This document shows positions 12,310 to 24,044 of a DNA stretch of 64,000 bases, in pieces. Made by a program: the position numbers and the translations under genes. The stretch comes from Mangifera indica (Eukaryota > Streptophyta > Magnoliopsida > Sapindales > Anacardiaceae), in contig NC_058152.1 in assembly GCF_011075055.1 (NCBI RefSeq), positions 6,820,001 to 6,884,000 on the forward strand, read 5' to 3'. How positions within the stretch are numbered: the first letter of the stretch is position 1; every line of letters begins with the position of its first letter. Under the pieces are notes generated by a model. It saw only the letters and a list, made by a program, of their open reading frames with translations. It did not search any database and had not been told where the DNA came from.

Positions 12310-12828
12310 TCGTTGCCTTTACCACTGCTTCACTATTTTAGGAATCTACTTACAAAATTACAATGGAACATAATGAGCGAAACATATTCAGTAAGTAAGT
12401 AAGCATATAACATTTTCATCATTAATTGTCTTCTAGGTGTTTCAGCTTTATCAATGTTGTGGTATTTTGAATTTTTTCTCAACGTTTTATATGTCCATTT
12501 GACTTATTTGACACCTTGTGCTTATTCCCAATATCAATGTTATCCTTAATGACTTATGTCCAACGATGGAAAGTGGTGTCCCCAACTTTTGATGATGCAC
12601 AAATGTGTACTATTTATACACGATCGTAGATGTCTTCCAGACTTAACCAAATTACATAGAATACTTATAAAAAGACCATTTTACCTCTTGCCACCACACA
12701 CAAAAGCTTATGGTAACCCTCACATAGTTGTGCATCACATATTTAAACATATAATTAATTAATTATACATGGATACAAATAAGGCCAAACATACTAAAAT
12801 ACCCTTAGACATATCTATGAGTGTTACA
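12310..12828 (-). repeat. Gypsy B 3' LTR, truncated
   Basis: The minus strand starts TGTAACACTCATAGATATG at 12828, right after a purine-rich tract and the integrase end. It matches 22750-22987 and 23810-24043 (LTR start part), and 20270-20545 (later part), with an internal deletion joining the two at about 12588. Its end abuts gypsy A at about 12310. Confidence 0.72.
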
Positions 12829-14470
12829 ATTCTCCCATTTTAAAAATAATTTTGTCCTCAAAATTCACTTGAATAGTTGTGGGAACCTCTGCCTTATATC
12901 CTACTTAACCTCTCAAGTGGCTTCTTCGACCTGATGATTCCTCTAAACCACCTTAACTAATGAAATCTACTTGTTTTTGGGCAACTTAACTTGACGATCC
13001 AAAATTTAAACCAAATACTCCTTGTAAACCAAACTATCCTCTAATTCCACATATTCGATCCTTAATCCATGACTCAAATCACTAATATACTTATGTAGCA
13101 ATGACATATAGACACATTATGGACTCATTCCATACTCACAAACAAGGCAAGCTAGTAGGCTACCTTACCTATGCACTCCAATATCTTAAATGGTCTTATA
13201 AACCTCAGAATAGGTTTACCTTTCTATTTGAATCTTATTACATGACAATAAGGGGCTACTTTCACAAATACCTTATCACCCATATCAAACTCCAAGTCTT
13301 GTCTCTTCTGATCTTATAACTTTTTTGACGATCGTAGGTTTGTTTTATCCACTTTCTGATAAGTTTTACATCATCGACCATTTGTTGGGACATTTTTGGT
13401 TTTAAGGCCTATTCTAACACATCCTTCTCGTTTATCTTATCCCAATGAAATACTGATCTACATTTTTTCCCATAAAACGTTTTATATGAAGCTATCTAAA
13501 TGATTGTTTGATAACTATTATTATATATGAACTCTATCAAAGGCAACACATCAATCCAATTCACTTTCTGATCCATGCAACATGTTCTCAACATATCCTT
13601 AATCATCTAGTTTATCCTTTCAATCTACACATCCGTCTGAAGGTGATAAGCGATCCTAAAAACCAATTAGGTATACACAGATCTTTGAAAGCCTACCAAA
13701 ATGTTGCAACAAACCACGGGTCTCTATCTAACATGATAGTCCTAGATGTTTCTTAAAGTCTCATAATCTTTGTAACATAGATCTTCCCTAGCTAATTAGA
13801 ATTTGCACTCTCTTTGATCGAGATGAAATAAGTTAACTTAGTCAATTGATCTATAATTATCCATAATGCATTGAATCCACCTCTAAACCTTGATAGTCCA
13901 ACTATGAAATCCATTAAGATATGCTCTCATTTCTGTTCAAGAATACTCAAAGCTACAATAACTTGGATGGTATCTAATGTTTAACCTTAACCTACAGACA
14001 CGCCAAACATTCACAATATAATTGATAACATTTTTTTTCATATCGAACCACCAAAATGACATTTTAGGTTCTAATGCATCTTTACACTTCTAAGATGAGC
14101 AATATAAAGGGAACTATATACCTTTATGAGGATCTTATGCTTCAATTCATTATCATTAGGAATACAAACTTAGTTATAGAATCTTAGTACATCATTAATC
14201 ATAGAAAATTTAGTATCAGAACCTTCAACAACTTTCTGCCTTATCTAGATACAACACTCATCAAACAATTATGTCATATGACTCTCATAAAAAAAGGTCG
14301 AGTAAATCTGTAATCTAGCTATTTGTCTAGTGACTACCTCAATTGGCTCCTTCACCAAGTCCTATTGTAACTCCCTATAAATAGTGATTTGAGATAAGAA
14401 AACTTTTTACTTAAGGAGTTAGCTACCATATTAGTCAGTAATGCCAAATTTTGTGCAAAAGTTAACCTTT
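12829..14470 (-). pseudogene. Gypsy B integrase remnant
   Basis: Minus-strand pieces in order: the tether/N-terminal domain (VLRFYN, a stop, VCIPNDNELKHKIL, about 14100-14200), then the core. LDRDPWFVATFW (about 13695-13735) carries the second catalytic Asp of the DDE triad, and a decayed H-L-Q-T-D stretch follows near 13640. The C-terminal domain follows (RFIRPFKILECIGKVAY near 13190-13240, then a region matching the end of element C). Stops and frameshifts are frequent. The RNase H domain expected between RT and integrase appears mostly deleted (about 14400-14500). Integrase would have inserted the cDNA into the genome. Confidence 0.7.
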
Positions 14471-15516
14471 GTTTCAAATCTTGGAAACTTTTTAAACACT
14501 TATTAGACCATTTGGAAGAAACATTATTTTTGGTAAACTCTATTAATGATCTAGCTAACTTGGCAAAACCCTCTACGAATCATTCATAATATCCTATTAA
14601 ACCTAAAGAACTTTGAACCTCCTTGACTATCTTAGGCCTCCACTAATCAAGTATGACATCCATCTTACTCAGGTTTACTATCATACTATTAGTTAACACC
14701 ATGTGACCTAAGAATGTTGCTTTATCCAATTAGAACTCACATTTGGAGAACTTAATATACAATTGCTTCTCATACTGTCTCTACAATACAAATCTCAAAT
14801 ATTGTTCATTTTCCTCACGAGTCCTAGAATACACTAAGATATCATCAATAAATGTCATAATGAATTTGTTAAGACAGTCCTAAACACTCTACTCATGAAG
14901 TCTATAAAGACTGTAAGTGCATTGGTCAATCTAAAGGGTATTACCATAAACTTATAATACCCATACCTAGATTGAAATACAGTATTTGAAACATCTTTCT
15001 TTATCACCCTAACTTAATGATACATTTCTCAACTCAATCTTTGAAAACATAGGTGTACCTTTAACTAATTAAACAAATCATCAATTTATTGTAATGGGTA
15101 CTTATGCTTGATAGTTAACTTATTTAACTTTCTATAGTCAAAACACATACATATCAACCTGTCCTTCTTTTTCATAAGAGGATCAATATGCCCTATAGTG
15201 AATGACTTGGCTTAATGAAACCATTATCTAGGAACTCCTACAACTATTTCTTTAATTCTTGATGCTTAGCTAGGGCCATTCTATACAAATATTTGGAGAT
15301 AAGTGCCATTCCAAGAACCAACTCAACACTGAACTTTACCTTCTTCTCTGGTGCTAACCTTAGTAGCTTATCAAGAAACATATCTTGAAATTCACATACA
15401 ACTAGAGTGGATTGCAAATTCAAGAATGAATCATCATCCTTACCCACAACATGTGTCAAATAAGCTATACAACCTTCACTTAGTAATTTTTTGGCTTTAA
15501 TGTTACTGATCATCAA
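14471..15516 (-). pseudogene. Gypsy B reverse transcriptase remnant
   Basis: The open stretch 15244-15516 is the protease-RT connection (CIAYLTHVVGKDDDS, VVCEFQDMFLDKLLRL, then VKFSVELVLGMALISKYLYRM). The RT palm follows across many stops; its catalytic motif is intact as TFIDDILVYSRTR at about 14820-14860, and the thumb/connection reads SSLGLIGYYE near 14600. The first part of the palm (15000-15200) can be followed only by frame jumps. It is collinear with element C, 43560-44270. Confidence 0.75.
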
Positions 15517-15534
15517 ACTTAATACTTGACCCTT

Positions 15535-15895
15535 ATCGAAAATGAATTATTAACCATTGTCAAGGTGGAACCTAACTTTCTTCTTTTTGTAGTCAATTTT
15601 GACTTTACACTGACACAAGAAATCCATAGCCAAAATCACATCAAAATAGGGCATGTCAAACACAATCAGATCAATTGTCAAATCTCTTCTTGTCAAGGTT
15701 ACTATCACACCTAGTAACATCTGATCACTAGTAATTTTTTTCTCATTAGGTAATTTTATGCATATACTATCTAATGGTATAGCCTCTAATCCTAACCTCT
15801 TAATAGTATCATGTGCAATAAAGTTTTGAGTGGCTTCAAAATCAATTAGCACATATAAAAAATAAGAATGGAATATCAATTGACCTATCACAGTA
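15535..15895 (-). pseudogene. Gypsy B aspartic protease
   Basis: An open frame of 113 residues (15550-15891) covers nearly the whole domain: LYVLIDFEATQNFIAHDTIKRLGLE at the active site and IVFDMPYFDVILAMDFL near the C-terminal half, then KVKIDYKKKKVRFHL. The usual Asp-Ser-Gly is Asp-Phe-Glu here, so it is probably inactive even though the frame is open. It is related to the protease of A (5620-5990). Confidence 0.82.
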
Positions 15896-15899
15896 AATA

Positions 15900-16691
15900 G
15901 GCTAGCTTTAGCTTGTGCCTAAATGGATGCAAATACTCTGGTCTGACCTTTTATAATATTTTACATAGCAGGAGCTAGTATCACAATGGTGCACTCTTAG
16001 GTCAAATAACCCTATTGTTTGCATTAGTAACATAATTTTTGCCCTATACAATCACCAGTGTGTCTACGCCTATACTTGTGGCAAGAAGGAAGAGGATTAC
16101 CACTCCTTGGTGAGTTCTTTCATCATGGCCTTTCATTTCGTATTGGCTTCTTATTATTCCAATTCTTTCTAGACCTTTTAGACTGAAAGCTCATCTTGCC
16201 TCTAGATTTCTAGCTACCACCCTCATAACTACCCTCTGATATTACATATTCATATCTTAGGGTTGTTAGATCATATCTTGGGGTTATGGTTGCATATTTA
16301 AATTGTTCTAACATACGTCTCTTTCTGGCCATCCTTATGCTTATAGCTTTTGATATTTGAGACCTATTAAATGCTTCTTTATATGTGCTAAGAAGGTTAT
16401 CTCCAATCAGTACATCTTTAGTAATGCCTACTCAGAGCCTATTATGAAGATTTTTATTTCCCCTTTATCTATGTTATCACACTTAGAGCATATCAAGCTA
16501 GTACATTTAGTCTAATGGATAACTCTTTAATCGTTACATGATCTTGCTTCAAGTTAATGCACTTTTAGGCTCAAACATAAAGTGTATCTACTTCCAAGAA
16601 CTCTCTCTTAAAGACTTTCTTAAACTAGGCCCATGTCATCGTATTAGTCTAACAAGTGTCATAAAGTACTTGCCATACCTGGGCATTAGCC
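15900..16691 (-). pseudogene. Gypsy B gag, C-terminal half with zinc knuckle
   Basis: The minus strand reads CHKYRRRHTGDC (about 16050-16085) and then CY, a stop, CKQ...GYLT...EC (about 15985-16030). This is the two-knuckle arrangement of plant gypsy Gag, with Tyr for one Cys and Tyr for the His. Upstream, decayed Gag sequence runs to 16691, where a solo copia LTR interrupts it. The N-terminal half is at 19449-20072. Confidence 0.68.
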
Positions 16692-19448
16692 TGTAAGGTT
16701 TTCATGACACCGATAACTAGCAATGTAATGGAATTTTAAATTTTAAAAATCAAAGAAGCCTGAATATGGAAAAATCTTATAGAGTGTTTTAGATTTATAC
16801 CTGTTTTGATAGCTCCCTCAAATTTTCATATGCTGTAAGATTGAACGTTATCTAACCCTCGCGGTGTCTTGGTATCCATATAGAGAACAAACATAAGTAG
16901 AGGAAATCTAGGTAAAAAGGTTGTTAAGGCTCTTGACTAGACTCTCGTTATTTAAGGGAAAAAGAGAAAACAAAGGAATAACAGTTGGGTTTCACTCTAT
17001 GTATATTGTGTGTTCTTTTTATTTATATATATAGGTGCCCAAGTATGGTTGGAATTCTAAGCACGCACGTGACCCTTAATATACATGCACAACTATCTGT
17101 TCTAAGACATACAGTGAGAACACTTAAGTGTGCCAACCAACAAGCTTAACTACTTGCACAATTTGCACACTTAAGTATATCAACTGATAGACTTCAACAT
17201 TGGCATGGATGGGACACTTAAGTGTGCCAACCGATAAGTTTTGTATTTACATGGTTGGCATACTTAAATGTACCGATCGACAAGCTTTATTTCATAGTGT
17301 CAACCGATATCATGCATTTGCATGGCCAGTACCACCATGTCAAGTGCACAAGTGGCACTTGGTTAAGGCATAATCAAACTCGAGTCCTCTCAATCTATTG
17401 GGCAAATTCATTCCATTTGTGATCTCTCTCTTAGCCCTAAACACTAAGATCATCAATAGACAATCCACTTCTCTAAGTTTGATTCAATTCCTTTATGTGT
17501 ATGACTTGTAAGCTCTCTATTGAATTAGCAGTATCCGAATTCAAGGTGAATCTAGACATAGACCAAGATTAACCTTTAACGAAACATCATAGCTACCCAG
17601 ATGGCATAGTGTCATTGGACATCTTTTAAGCTTTTACAATATTACAATTACGTGTAATTCAATTCTTTTATCAACCAAAATCTCTCGAGGTTGAGATATA
17701 AAAATATATATATCTCAATGATTCCTCGATATGAATTGACACACATTAATAACTAATATCTCAATGATTTCTTGGTATAAACTGATATAAATTCAAACAA
17801 TTATAGATGTCTTTTAGTATTCTCACGTAAGATATCTTTTCCTATTCTTAGGATTGACAAATCCTTTACCAGTCAATCAAAACCTTCATGTATCTCACAA
17901 TATGGTTGATTACTGCCTTTATAGTTATCCCAATTATGGTGGCACATTAGATAGTGTCAAACCATATCAATCTTTACACGAGACAATTTAGGGACCCTAA
18001 TTCAAAGGATCACATACACCTAAGGTGTTCAAAGGATTTATTTTATAGACACTAGAGCAACTATCCATATGGATATCCTTTGGTTAGGTTAGTCCAATGA
18101 ACACATCTACAACATGCATCTATGTGTTGTACCAAGTTGTCTATAATAGTTTCTACACGTAAGAACTGACACCACTTTTGGTAAGGTCACATAACATTAA
18201 AATAATCTTATCATCATTACATGTGCCCTCATTCATTATAGGGATGGCAATGGGGAGAGGCGAAGAAGGGATATCAATCCTCGTCCCCGTCCCTATCCCT
18301 GTAGGGGATATCAATCCCCATCACTGTCCCGTCCCCATTATAGAGATAACAAAGAATTCTCGTCCCCTCCCCATCTTTTTCTCGTTCCCGCAGGAAAAAA
18401 TCTCTTCCCTATCCCCGCCCAGTCCTCTCCTCGTAGGAAAAAATCCCCTCCCCATCCTCGCCTCGCCCCTGTGGGGAAAAATCCCCTCTCCATACCCATA
18501 AATATAAATTTTAATTCCTTTATATATTTCAATAAATAAAATAAATCATATTTTCCTAAAATATCACTTGCTACAAGAGCTACAAAATATTCATTGTTAT
18601 TTTAGATCAAATACGAAGTTTTCACAAAATCTAACAGTATGCAATAATCAATCTCTTCATTAATAGCTCTTCATGTATGTGATTTAAGGTAATTTTGTAA
18701 TAACATTAAATTTAACACTTTTCATTCACTTCAATTGATTTTATCAAGTTTATAATTTTTTTTTTGTAAAACCTGGTGGATTGACTGACTAAGTTTTGAA
18801 GTTGAAATAAAATTAATTTGGTGCATTTGCATTTTATGATAATGAGATTCTGGGGTTTTTTAATATATTAGATTAATAGTTCCGAAATTAATAAAAGCTG
18901 ATAATTGATAATTTAAAAATTAGTAAAATTAAAGTTATAGTTTTAATAAATCATAATGTAAAAATTTTTAGAACTTAATAGTTTAGAAATTATTATATTA
19001 ATATATTAGATTTAGGGGGTGGGGTGGGGTGGGGTGAGGTAGGGTGGAGAGGGGATGAGGCGGGGCAGGGACATATGTATCCCCGTTTCCGATTACAAAG
19101 ATTTTTTTCGTCTCCATCCCCGCCCCTTTCCCTGTTTTTATTGAGGAATCCCCTTTTCGTTAAAGTCAGGGCCCCTAAAATCAGACCTAAATTGTCATCC
19201 CTAGTTCATTGTAATGTTAGGATTATGGATATTTATAGAATGGGCACTCAATGCATACATAAGGTTCTCATGATCAATTGTCTAATCCTTCTGTCATAGT
19301 TCTACCATTTTAAGAAAATGTTATTTGTATAATGATATACATAGTCAACATATGAATTGAATAACAATAAATCTTTTTATTAATTATTAATATAAAATTA
19401 TATCCATAAATGTCAAATTCAATTGGCTCTAAGGTACTTACCTTAATA
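16692..19448 (-). repeat. Solo copia LTR with nested hAT-like element
   Basis: This LTR belongs to the same family as 2801-4048 and 36706-38487. Without the 965 bp insertion and its 8 bp duplication it is about 1784 bp, agreeing with the 1782 bp plus-strand copy. It lies in minus orientation inside the gag of gypsy B; no primer binding site or internal sequence flanks it, so it is a solo LTR left by recombination. A TATATATATA run at about 17022-17031 could be the TATA region. Flanking 5-mers TAGCC and TGACC match at 3 of 5 positions. Confidence 0.78.
18239..19203. mobile_element. Non-autonomous hAT-like element, 965 bp
   Basis: The ends are 13 bp inverted repeats, TAGGGATGGCAAT and (as reverse complement of the right end) TAGGGATGACAAT. 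They are flanked by 8 bp direct repeats, ATTCATTA (18231-18238) and GTTCATTG (19204-19211), with 6 of 8 identical. The empty site is seen in the other LTR copy near 3810 (TTATTCATTGTAATG). The subterminal parts are strikingly G/C-rich (GGGGATGGGG-like runs, 18250-18490 and 19018-19160), unlike the AT-rich centre. No transposase frame exists; the GC-rich frames at 18178-18532 and 19024-19299 are low-complexity artefacts. The hAT assignment comes from the 8 bp duplication and the TIR sequence. Confidence 0.8.
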
Positions 19449-20072
19449 TGACCCTTATCAAGTAACTGGCATGTCAAATCTTATGATATGTCATATCAAA
19501 GTGTTTTATCGCTTCTTCAATAGTCTTTAACTAATCCTTAGCCAACATAAAATTGTCTTTGTACCATAAAACTCTTAGGGCTAATGTTTACCCGCTAAAC
19601 TGTATATATGGTGAAGTTGTCCTTTGTTACTAGTAGTTGTAGTCCTCTATACCCCTTTACCCATTTAACCTAATTAAGGCAATGTATTCATCACTAATAG
19701 GTGCTCAGTAATTGGAGGGACCTCAACTAGATATCTCACACTCTTTTAGGCCTTCTGATTCTCTTGAAGAATTTGTTAGACCATTTGTCTAATTATTGAG
19801 GTGTAAATTAGTGGCACTATAATTGCACCAAATGTTTGGCTTTATATCTCCTATTGGTTGCTCTCTAGGGTGAAAACCTCTAACTCATTACCCATAAGTC
19901 TCTTAGATCTCTTCATTATAAAATAACACACATGCTTAGACATAAATAAACCATAACTTAAATGCAGGTTATAAAGTACTTAAAGTACTTACAGTGGTTG
20001 GTGCACAAAACCTCTAACACTTATGCACATACACAAATATTTAACACCTTTGGGTTCCCAAGACTATGTTGT
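19449..20072 (-). pseudogene. Gypsy B gag, N-terminal half and leader
   Basis: Read on the minus strand, sequence next to a decayed primer binding site (about 20073-20084, TTTGTAATATCA) leads into Gag: MKRSKRLMGNELEVFT starts near 19920. Later pieces are decayed. The copia solo LTR interrupts at 19448 and Gag continues at 16691. Evidence from residues is weak here; position and orientation carry the call. Confidence 0.5.
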
Positions 20073-21618
20073 GATATTACAAATTTAACACCTTCGGCTG
20101 TTAGCCTCCAAAAATTTTCAAAATGACATTTATAAAAACAAATAGTTAAATAATTAGATGCATATTCCCAATATAAACAATGATAGACCTAAAGGTGTAA
20201 TTACTAAATATCATAAATATTCCAATCCAAAACAATATGTCTGAACATTAGCAATCATAAAAGTATAATGCATAAACAATCACTACCTTCGTTGTCGCTT
20301 TACTGCTCTGTGAATCTACTTTTAAAATCACAAGGGAACATAGTGAGTGAAATAAACTTATTAAATAGGAAAGTACATAATATTTTTATCATTAATTATC
20401 ACCTAGATGTTCCAGCTTTATCAATATTGTGGTATTCTAAATGTTTCCTCAATATCTTGGACACCTATCCAACTTATTCGACACCTTGTGCTTATTCCCA
20501 ATATCAATGTTATCCCTGATGACTCATGTCCAATGATGGAAGGTGATGCCTTCAACATTTGGTAAAAGCATGTGACATCTCTAATGTCAATTATAGAATG
20601 TACACTGTATATGTGTCAATTGGGCTTAAGGTTGGGGTCACATAGACAAACCTTATATCTTTCACTACCATACCGTATATAGCTTGATGATGTGTCATGT
20701 TGCATGTAACTTGGTGACAAGTCACACCATACTAAGCTTTGTGGAATACATACTAGACACAACTTGGAGGTAAGAATCTAATAGGGTATTATTGGTATTT
20801 TCGACTCAGAACCACCCTAATCTAGGTCCATACTATTGTCCATATAGTTTGGCACCCTCATAATGTTTTCCATTACTAATAGCCTTTGTTAAGGTCTTTC
20901 TCCTTATTTTTCCTTAATTATTCCCCTCTAGGGGTAAAACAATCATTTTTATGAATGAATGTTACACTCTCATATCTTAAATCCCTAAATTTCATTTTTC
21001 CTAAAAATACACAAAGGTTTTCTCTTCTAACACTTATTCATGTACACGTCACACATAGGGAGGATTTCTCCTAATTCCATAAAATCTTGTGTCATATGAC
21101 ACAAGCCATATGACACACGAGCATATGTCATGGAATTTTTAGAATTCTAATTACCAAAATATCATATGTTATAACTTCCACAATTTAAATTTAGGTATTC
21201 CAACTACTCAACTCAATTCATCCAACAACTACATGCTCTTTTACACATTTTCAAACTATTAATCATTATGATAACAACTTTGTTATACTAAAGTACATAT
21301 AATTTACCATTACTCCATACTTCAAGAAATATAATACATAATTTCATTGCATGTAATGCATAAATACCAATTCATCATTAATAAAAGCATTTCCAGTTCT
21401 AAAGATCATCTTGTGTATCACAACATGGAAATATTTCCAACCTTACACCACACATTGGCATGTAAACGTTCACATAAACATGTAAGTTACGATACACACT
21501 TGAATTAATCTTGATATCTCATCAACTTAATAAAGGCAATTATGAGATAAAAATTCATAAACTCTATTTCCAAACACATAACTAATCAAACAATCATACC
21601 CTTTCAAAATTATCAAAA

Positions 21619-22442
21619 GCCGAAGGACTATTTCCTACCAAAAATGTATACTATTCTTTCAAGTTTTCACCCGTTAACTTTGAAAATCCCATTTATCCAC
21701 TTATGCGCTGCAAAAATTAACAGTTGAAGGGGCAAAATCGTTATTTTATCTATAATTTTATAAATAAATTAAAATTTTACCTCTTTTTCTCTGATAACCC
21801 CTAAAAACTAACTATTCCTTTTAAATTTTAGTTTTCAATCCCCGACACCAAATCTGGCATCATCGTTGATGATAAAGCTTTCCAGAGGCATCACAGTGCT
21901 CTGGTGGTTTCTCTTCCCTCCTCTAGAACCCTGGTCGACAAGATTTGGGCTAGAAAGTTGACAAGCTTCGTCAGGAGACGAAGATCTTCATCTTCCCAAA
22001 TGAAGATGATGACTTCATCTTTGTCTGGGAAGATAATCATCTTCTTAGACGTCTTTTTTTGGGAAGATAAAGAACTTTATCTCTCAATAAAGCTCTTCGA
22101 CTTTCCAACCTAAATCTCAGTTGACCGATGTTCTAGAGGAGGGAAAAGAGACCATCAGAGCATGGTGATGCTTTTGGAAAGCTTCATCATTGGTGATGGC
22201 ACTAGATTTGACATCAGAGATTGAAAACTAAACCCTAGGGGGAGAATGCTATTTTTTAAAACTTGGCCTAAGGGCAAATGGTTAGTTTTTAAGGGTTAAG
22301 GGGGGAAAAGAGATAAAAATTTAAAGGTTTAGGGTTCCATTAATTTTAATCATTCATGGGTGGGTAAATAGCATTTTCGAAGTTAACAGGGGGGAAACTT
22401 AAGAAAATAGCATACCTTGGGTGGGAAATAGTCCTTTGGCCC
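21619..22442. mobile_element. Long-TIR MULE, copy 1
   Basis: It is flanked by perfect 10 bp duplications ATTATCAAAA (21609-21618 and 22443-22452). The ends read GCCGAAGGACTATTTCCTAC and, reversed, GGGCCAAAGGACTATTTCCC. The two halves are inverted copies nearly to the centre: AGCTTTCCAGAGGCATCACA (about 21876) pairs with the reverse complement of the segment near 22160-22200. The centre is rich in GAAGA/TCTTC words. No transposase is present; the 69-residue frame at 21904-22113 is part of the arm. The 9-10 bp duplication and long TIR point to the Mutator superfamily. Confidence 0.82.
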
Positions 22443-22988
22443 ATTATCAAAAAAACAAAACACCATACTTATTCTCCTTTGGTAGCCCAAACAGTCTTCA
22501 TATGCAAGGAAAATGAACCTTTAATGACTTTTCTTTGACTAGGTATTCCCTTGGCTCTCACTCACTACTCTAAATTTTCTGAAGTTTAGTATGAATATAA
22601 GCTAAAACATGTCTGAATGTGTTTTTATTTTCACTATAATTAGCGATACACAGGTGTGTACTATTGATGCACAGTTGTGTATATCGTTACATGAAAATGA
22701 CAATTTCTAAAATTCTTGCAAAACTACTTATAAAAAAATTCAACCACGTTGATGATACATAGACGTGTACTGTTCATACACAATCGTGCATGCTTTCTAG
22801 ACTTAGCCAAATTACATAGAATGCTTGAGAAAAGACTATTTTGCCTCTTAACACCATATACACGGGCTTGTGGCAAACCTCACATGGTCGTGCATCACAT
22901 ATTTAAGCATATAATTAATTAATCACATATGGATGTAAGCAAGGCTAAAAAGACTAAAATACCTTGGGCATACCTGTTGGTGTTATAA

Positions 22989-24044
22989 TTTAAGCATATA
23001 ATTAACCTTGGTCGACCGAGATTTGGGCTAGAAAGTTGACGAGCTTCGTCTTCCCAAACAAAGACGATGACTTCATCTTCGTCTGGGAAGACGATCATCT
23101 TCCTAGATGTCTTCTTCTAGGAAGACGAAAAACTTCATCTCTCAATAAAGCTCTTTGACTTTTCAGCCTAGATCTCGATCAACCGGTATTCCAAAGGAAA
23201 GAAGAAAGACCATCAGAGCATGGTAATGCTTCTAGAAAGCTTTGTCATTGGTGATGACGTTAGATTTGGCACTGGAGATTGAAAACTAAACCTTTGAGAG
23301 GAATGCTATTTTTTAAAACTTGGCCTATGGGGAAATGGTTAGTTTTTAAGAGTTAAGGGAGAAAAAAAGATAAAATTTTAAGGACTTAAGATTCCATTAA
23401 TTTTAACCGTTAATGGGTAGGTAAATGACATTTTTAAAGTTAACGAGAGAAAACTTAAGAAAACAACATACCTTCCGTAGGAAATAGTCCCTTGGCCCAT
23501 TATCAAAAGAACAAAACACCATACTTATGTCTCCTTTGGTAGCCCAAACAGTCTTCATATGCAAGGAAAATGAACCTTCAACGACTTTTCTTTGACTAGG
23601 TCTTCCCTTGGCTCTCACTCACCGCTCTAAATTTTTTGAAGTTTAGTATGAATATGAGCTAAAACATGTCTGAATATGTTTTTATTTTCACTATAATTAG
23701 CGATACACAGGTGTGTACTATTGATACACAGTTGTGTATATCGTTACATGAAAATGACAATTTCTAAAATTCTCGCAAAACTACTTATAAAAAATTTCAA
23801 CCACGTTGATGATACATAGACGTGTACTGTTCATACACAATCATGCATGCTTTCTAGACTTAGCCAAATTACATAGAATGCTTGAGAAAAGACTATTTTG
23901 CCTCTTAACACCATATACACGGGCTTGCGGCAAACCTCACATGGTCGTGCATCACATATTTAAGCATATAATTAATTAATCACACATGGATGTAAACAAG
24001 GCCAAAAAGACTAAAATACCTTGGGCATACCTGTTGGTGTTATA
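22989..24044. repeat. Tandem segmental duplication, about 1.06 kb
   Basis: The sequence from about 23003 to 24043 repeats 21932-22987 with a few per cent difference. It holds the right part of MULE copy 1 and the minus-strand start of the gypsy B LTR; for example ACACAGGTGTGTACTATTGA occurs at 22649 and 23705. The joint at about 22988-23003 reads through a TTTAAGCATATAATTAA segment also present in the LTR at 22910, a possible recombination site. Confidence 0.85.
23005..23498. mobile_element. Partial MULE created by duplication, copy 1b
   Basis: This is the right-hand part of MULE copy 1, carried along in the tandem duplication, including its right end (TAGTCCCTTGGCCC) and right duplication ATTATCAAAA (23499-23508). 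The left end is missing, so it did not arrive by transposition. Confidence 0.8.

Larger units (their letters stand above)
12310..24044 (-). mobile_element. Ty3/gypsy element B, degenerate
   Basis: This minus-strand gypsy element reads from its 5' LTR (right) to its 3' LTR fragment (left): LTR 20085-24044, gag 19449-20072 and 15900-16691, protease 15550-15891, RT about 14640-15516, integrase 12829-14470, LTR fragment 12310-12828. It is interrupted by the solo copia LTR 16692-19448; a MULE and a tandem duplication lie in the 5' LTR. The 5' and 3' LTRs share the segment with GTGCTTATTCCCAATATCAA (12519 and 20487). Confidence 0.75.
20085..24044 (-). repeat. Gypsy B 5' LTR with MULE and tandem duplication
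   Basis: In minus sense it starts TATAACACCAACAGGTATG (24043) and ends GGTGTTAA (20085), directly followed by the decayed primer site. It contains the MULE 21619-22442 and a second copy of its own start region (22989-24044). Removing both leaves about 2.1 kb, close to the 2.26 kb LTR at 28336-30594. The segment 20620-20780 matches 9120-9290 of the solo LTR in gypsy A (accumulated CACCAAG-type phrases). Confidence 0.7.

Noticed and set aside
8399..13756. Various 66-82 aa frames within LTRs (8399-8626, 10410-10640, 12556-12762, 13101-13319, 13508-13756)
   Set aside because: They lie in LTRs or on the strand opposite the recognisable integrase remnant; no conserved residues.
18178..18532. GC-rich frames on both strands (107 aa plus, 64 aa minus)
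   Set aside because: They lie in the G/C-rich subterminal zone of the hAT-like element and consist of repeated Pro/Ser or Gly/Arg words; composition keeps them free of stops.
19024..19299. 91 aa plus-strand frame
   Set aside because: Same reason: the right subterminal GC-rich zone of the hAT-like element, running out into LTR sequence.
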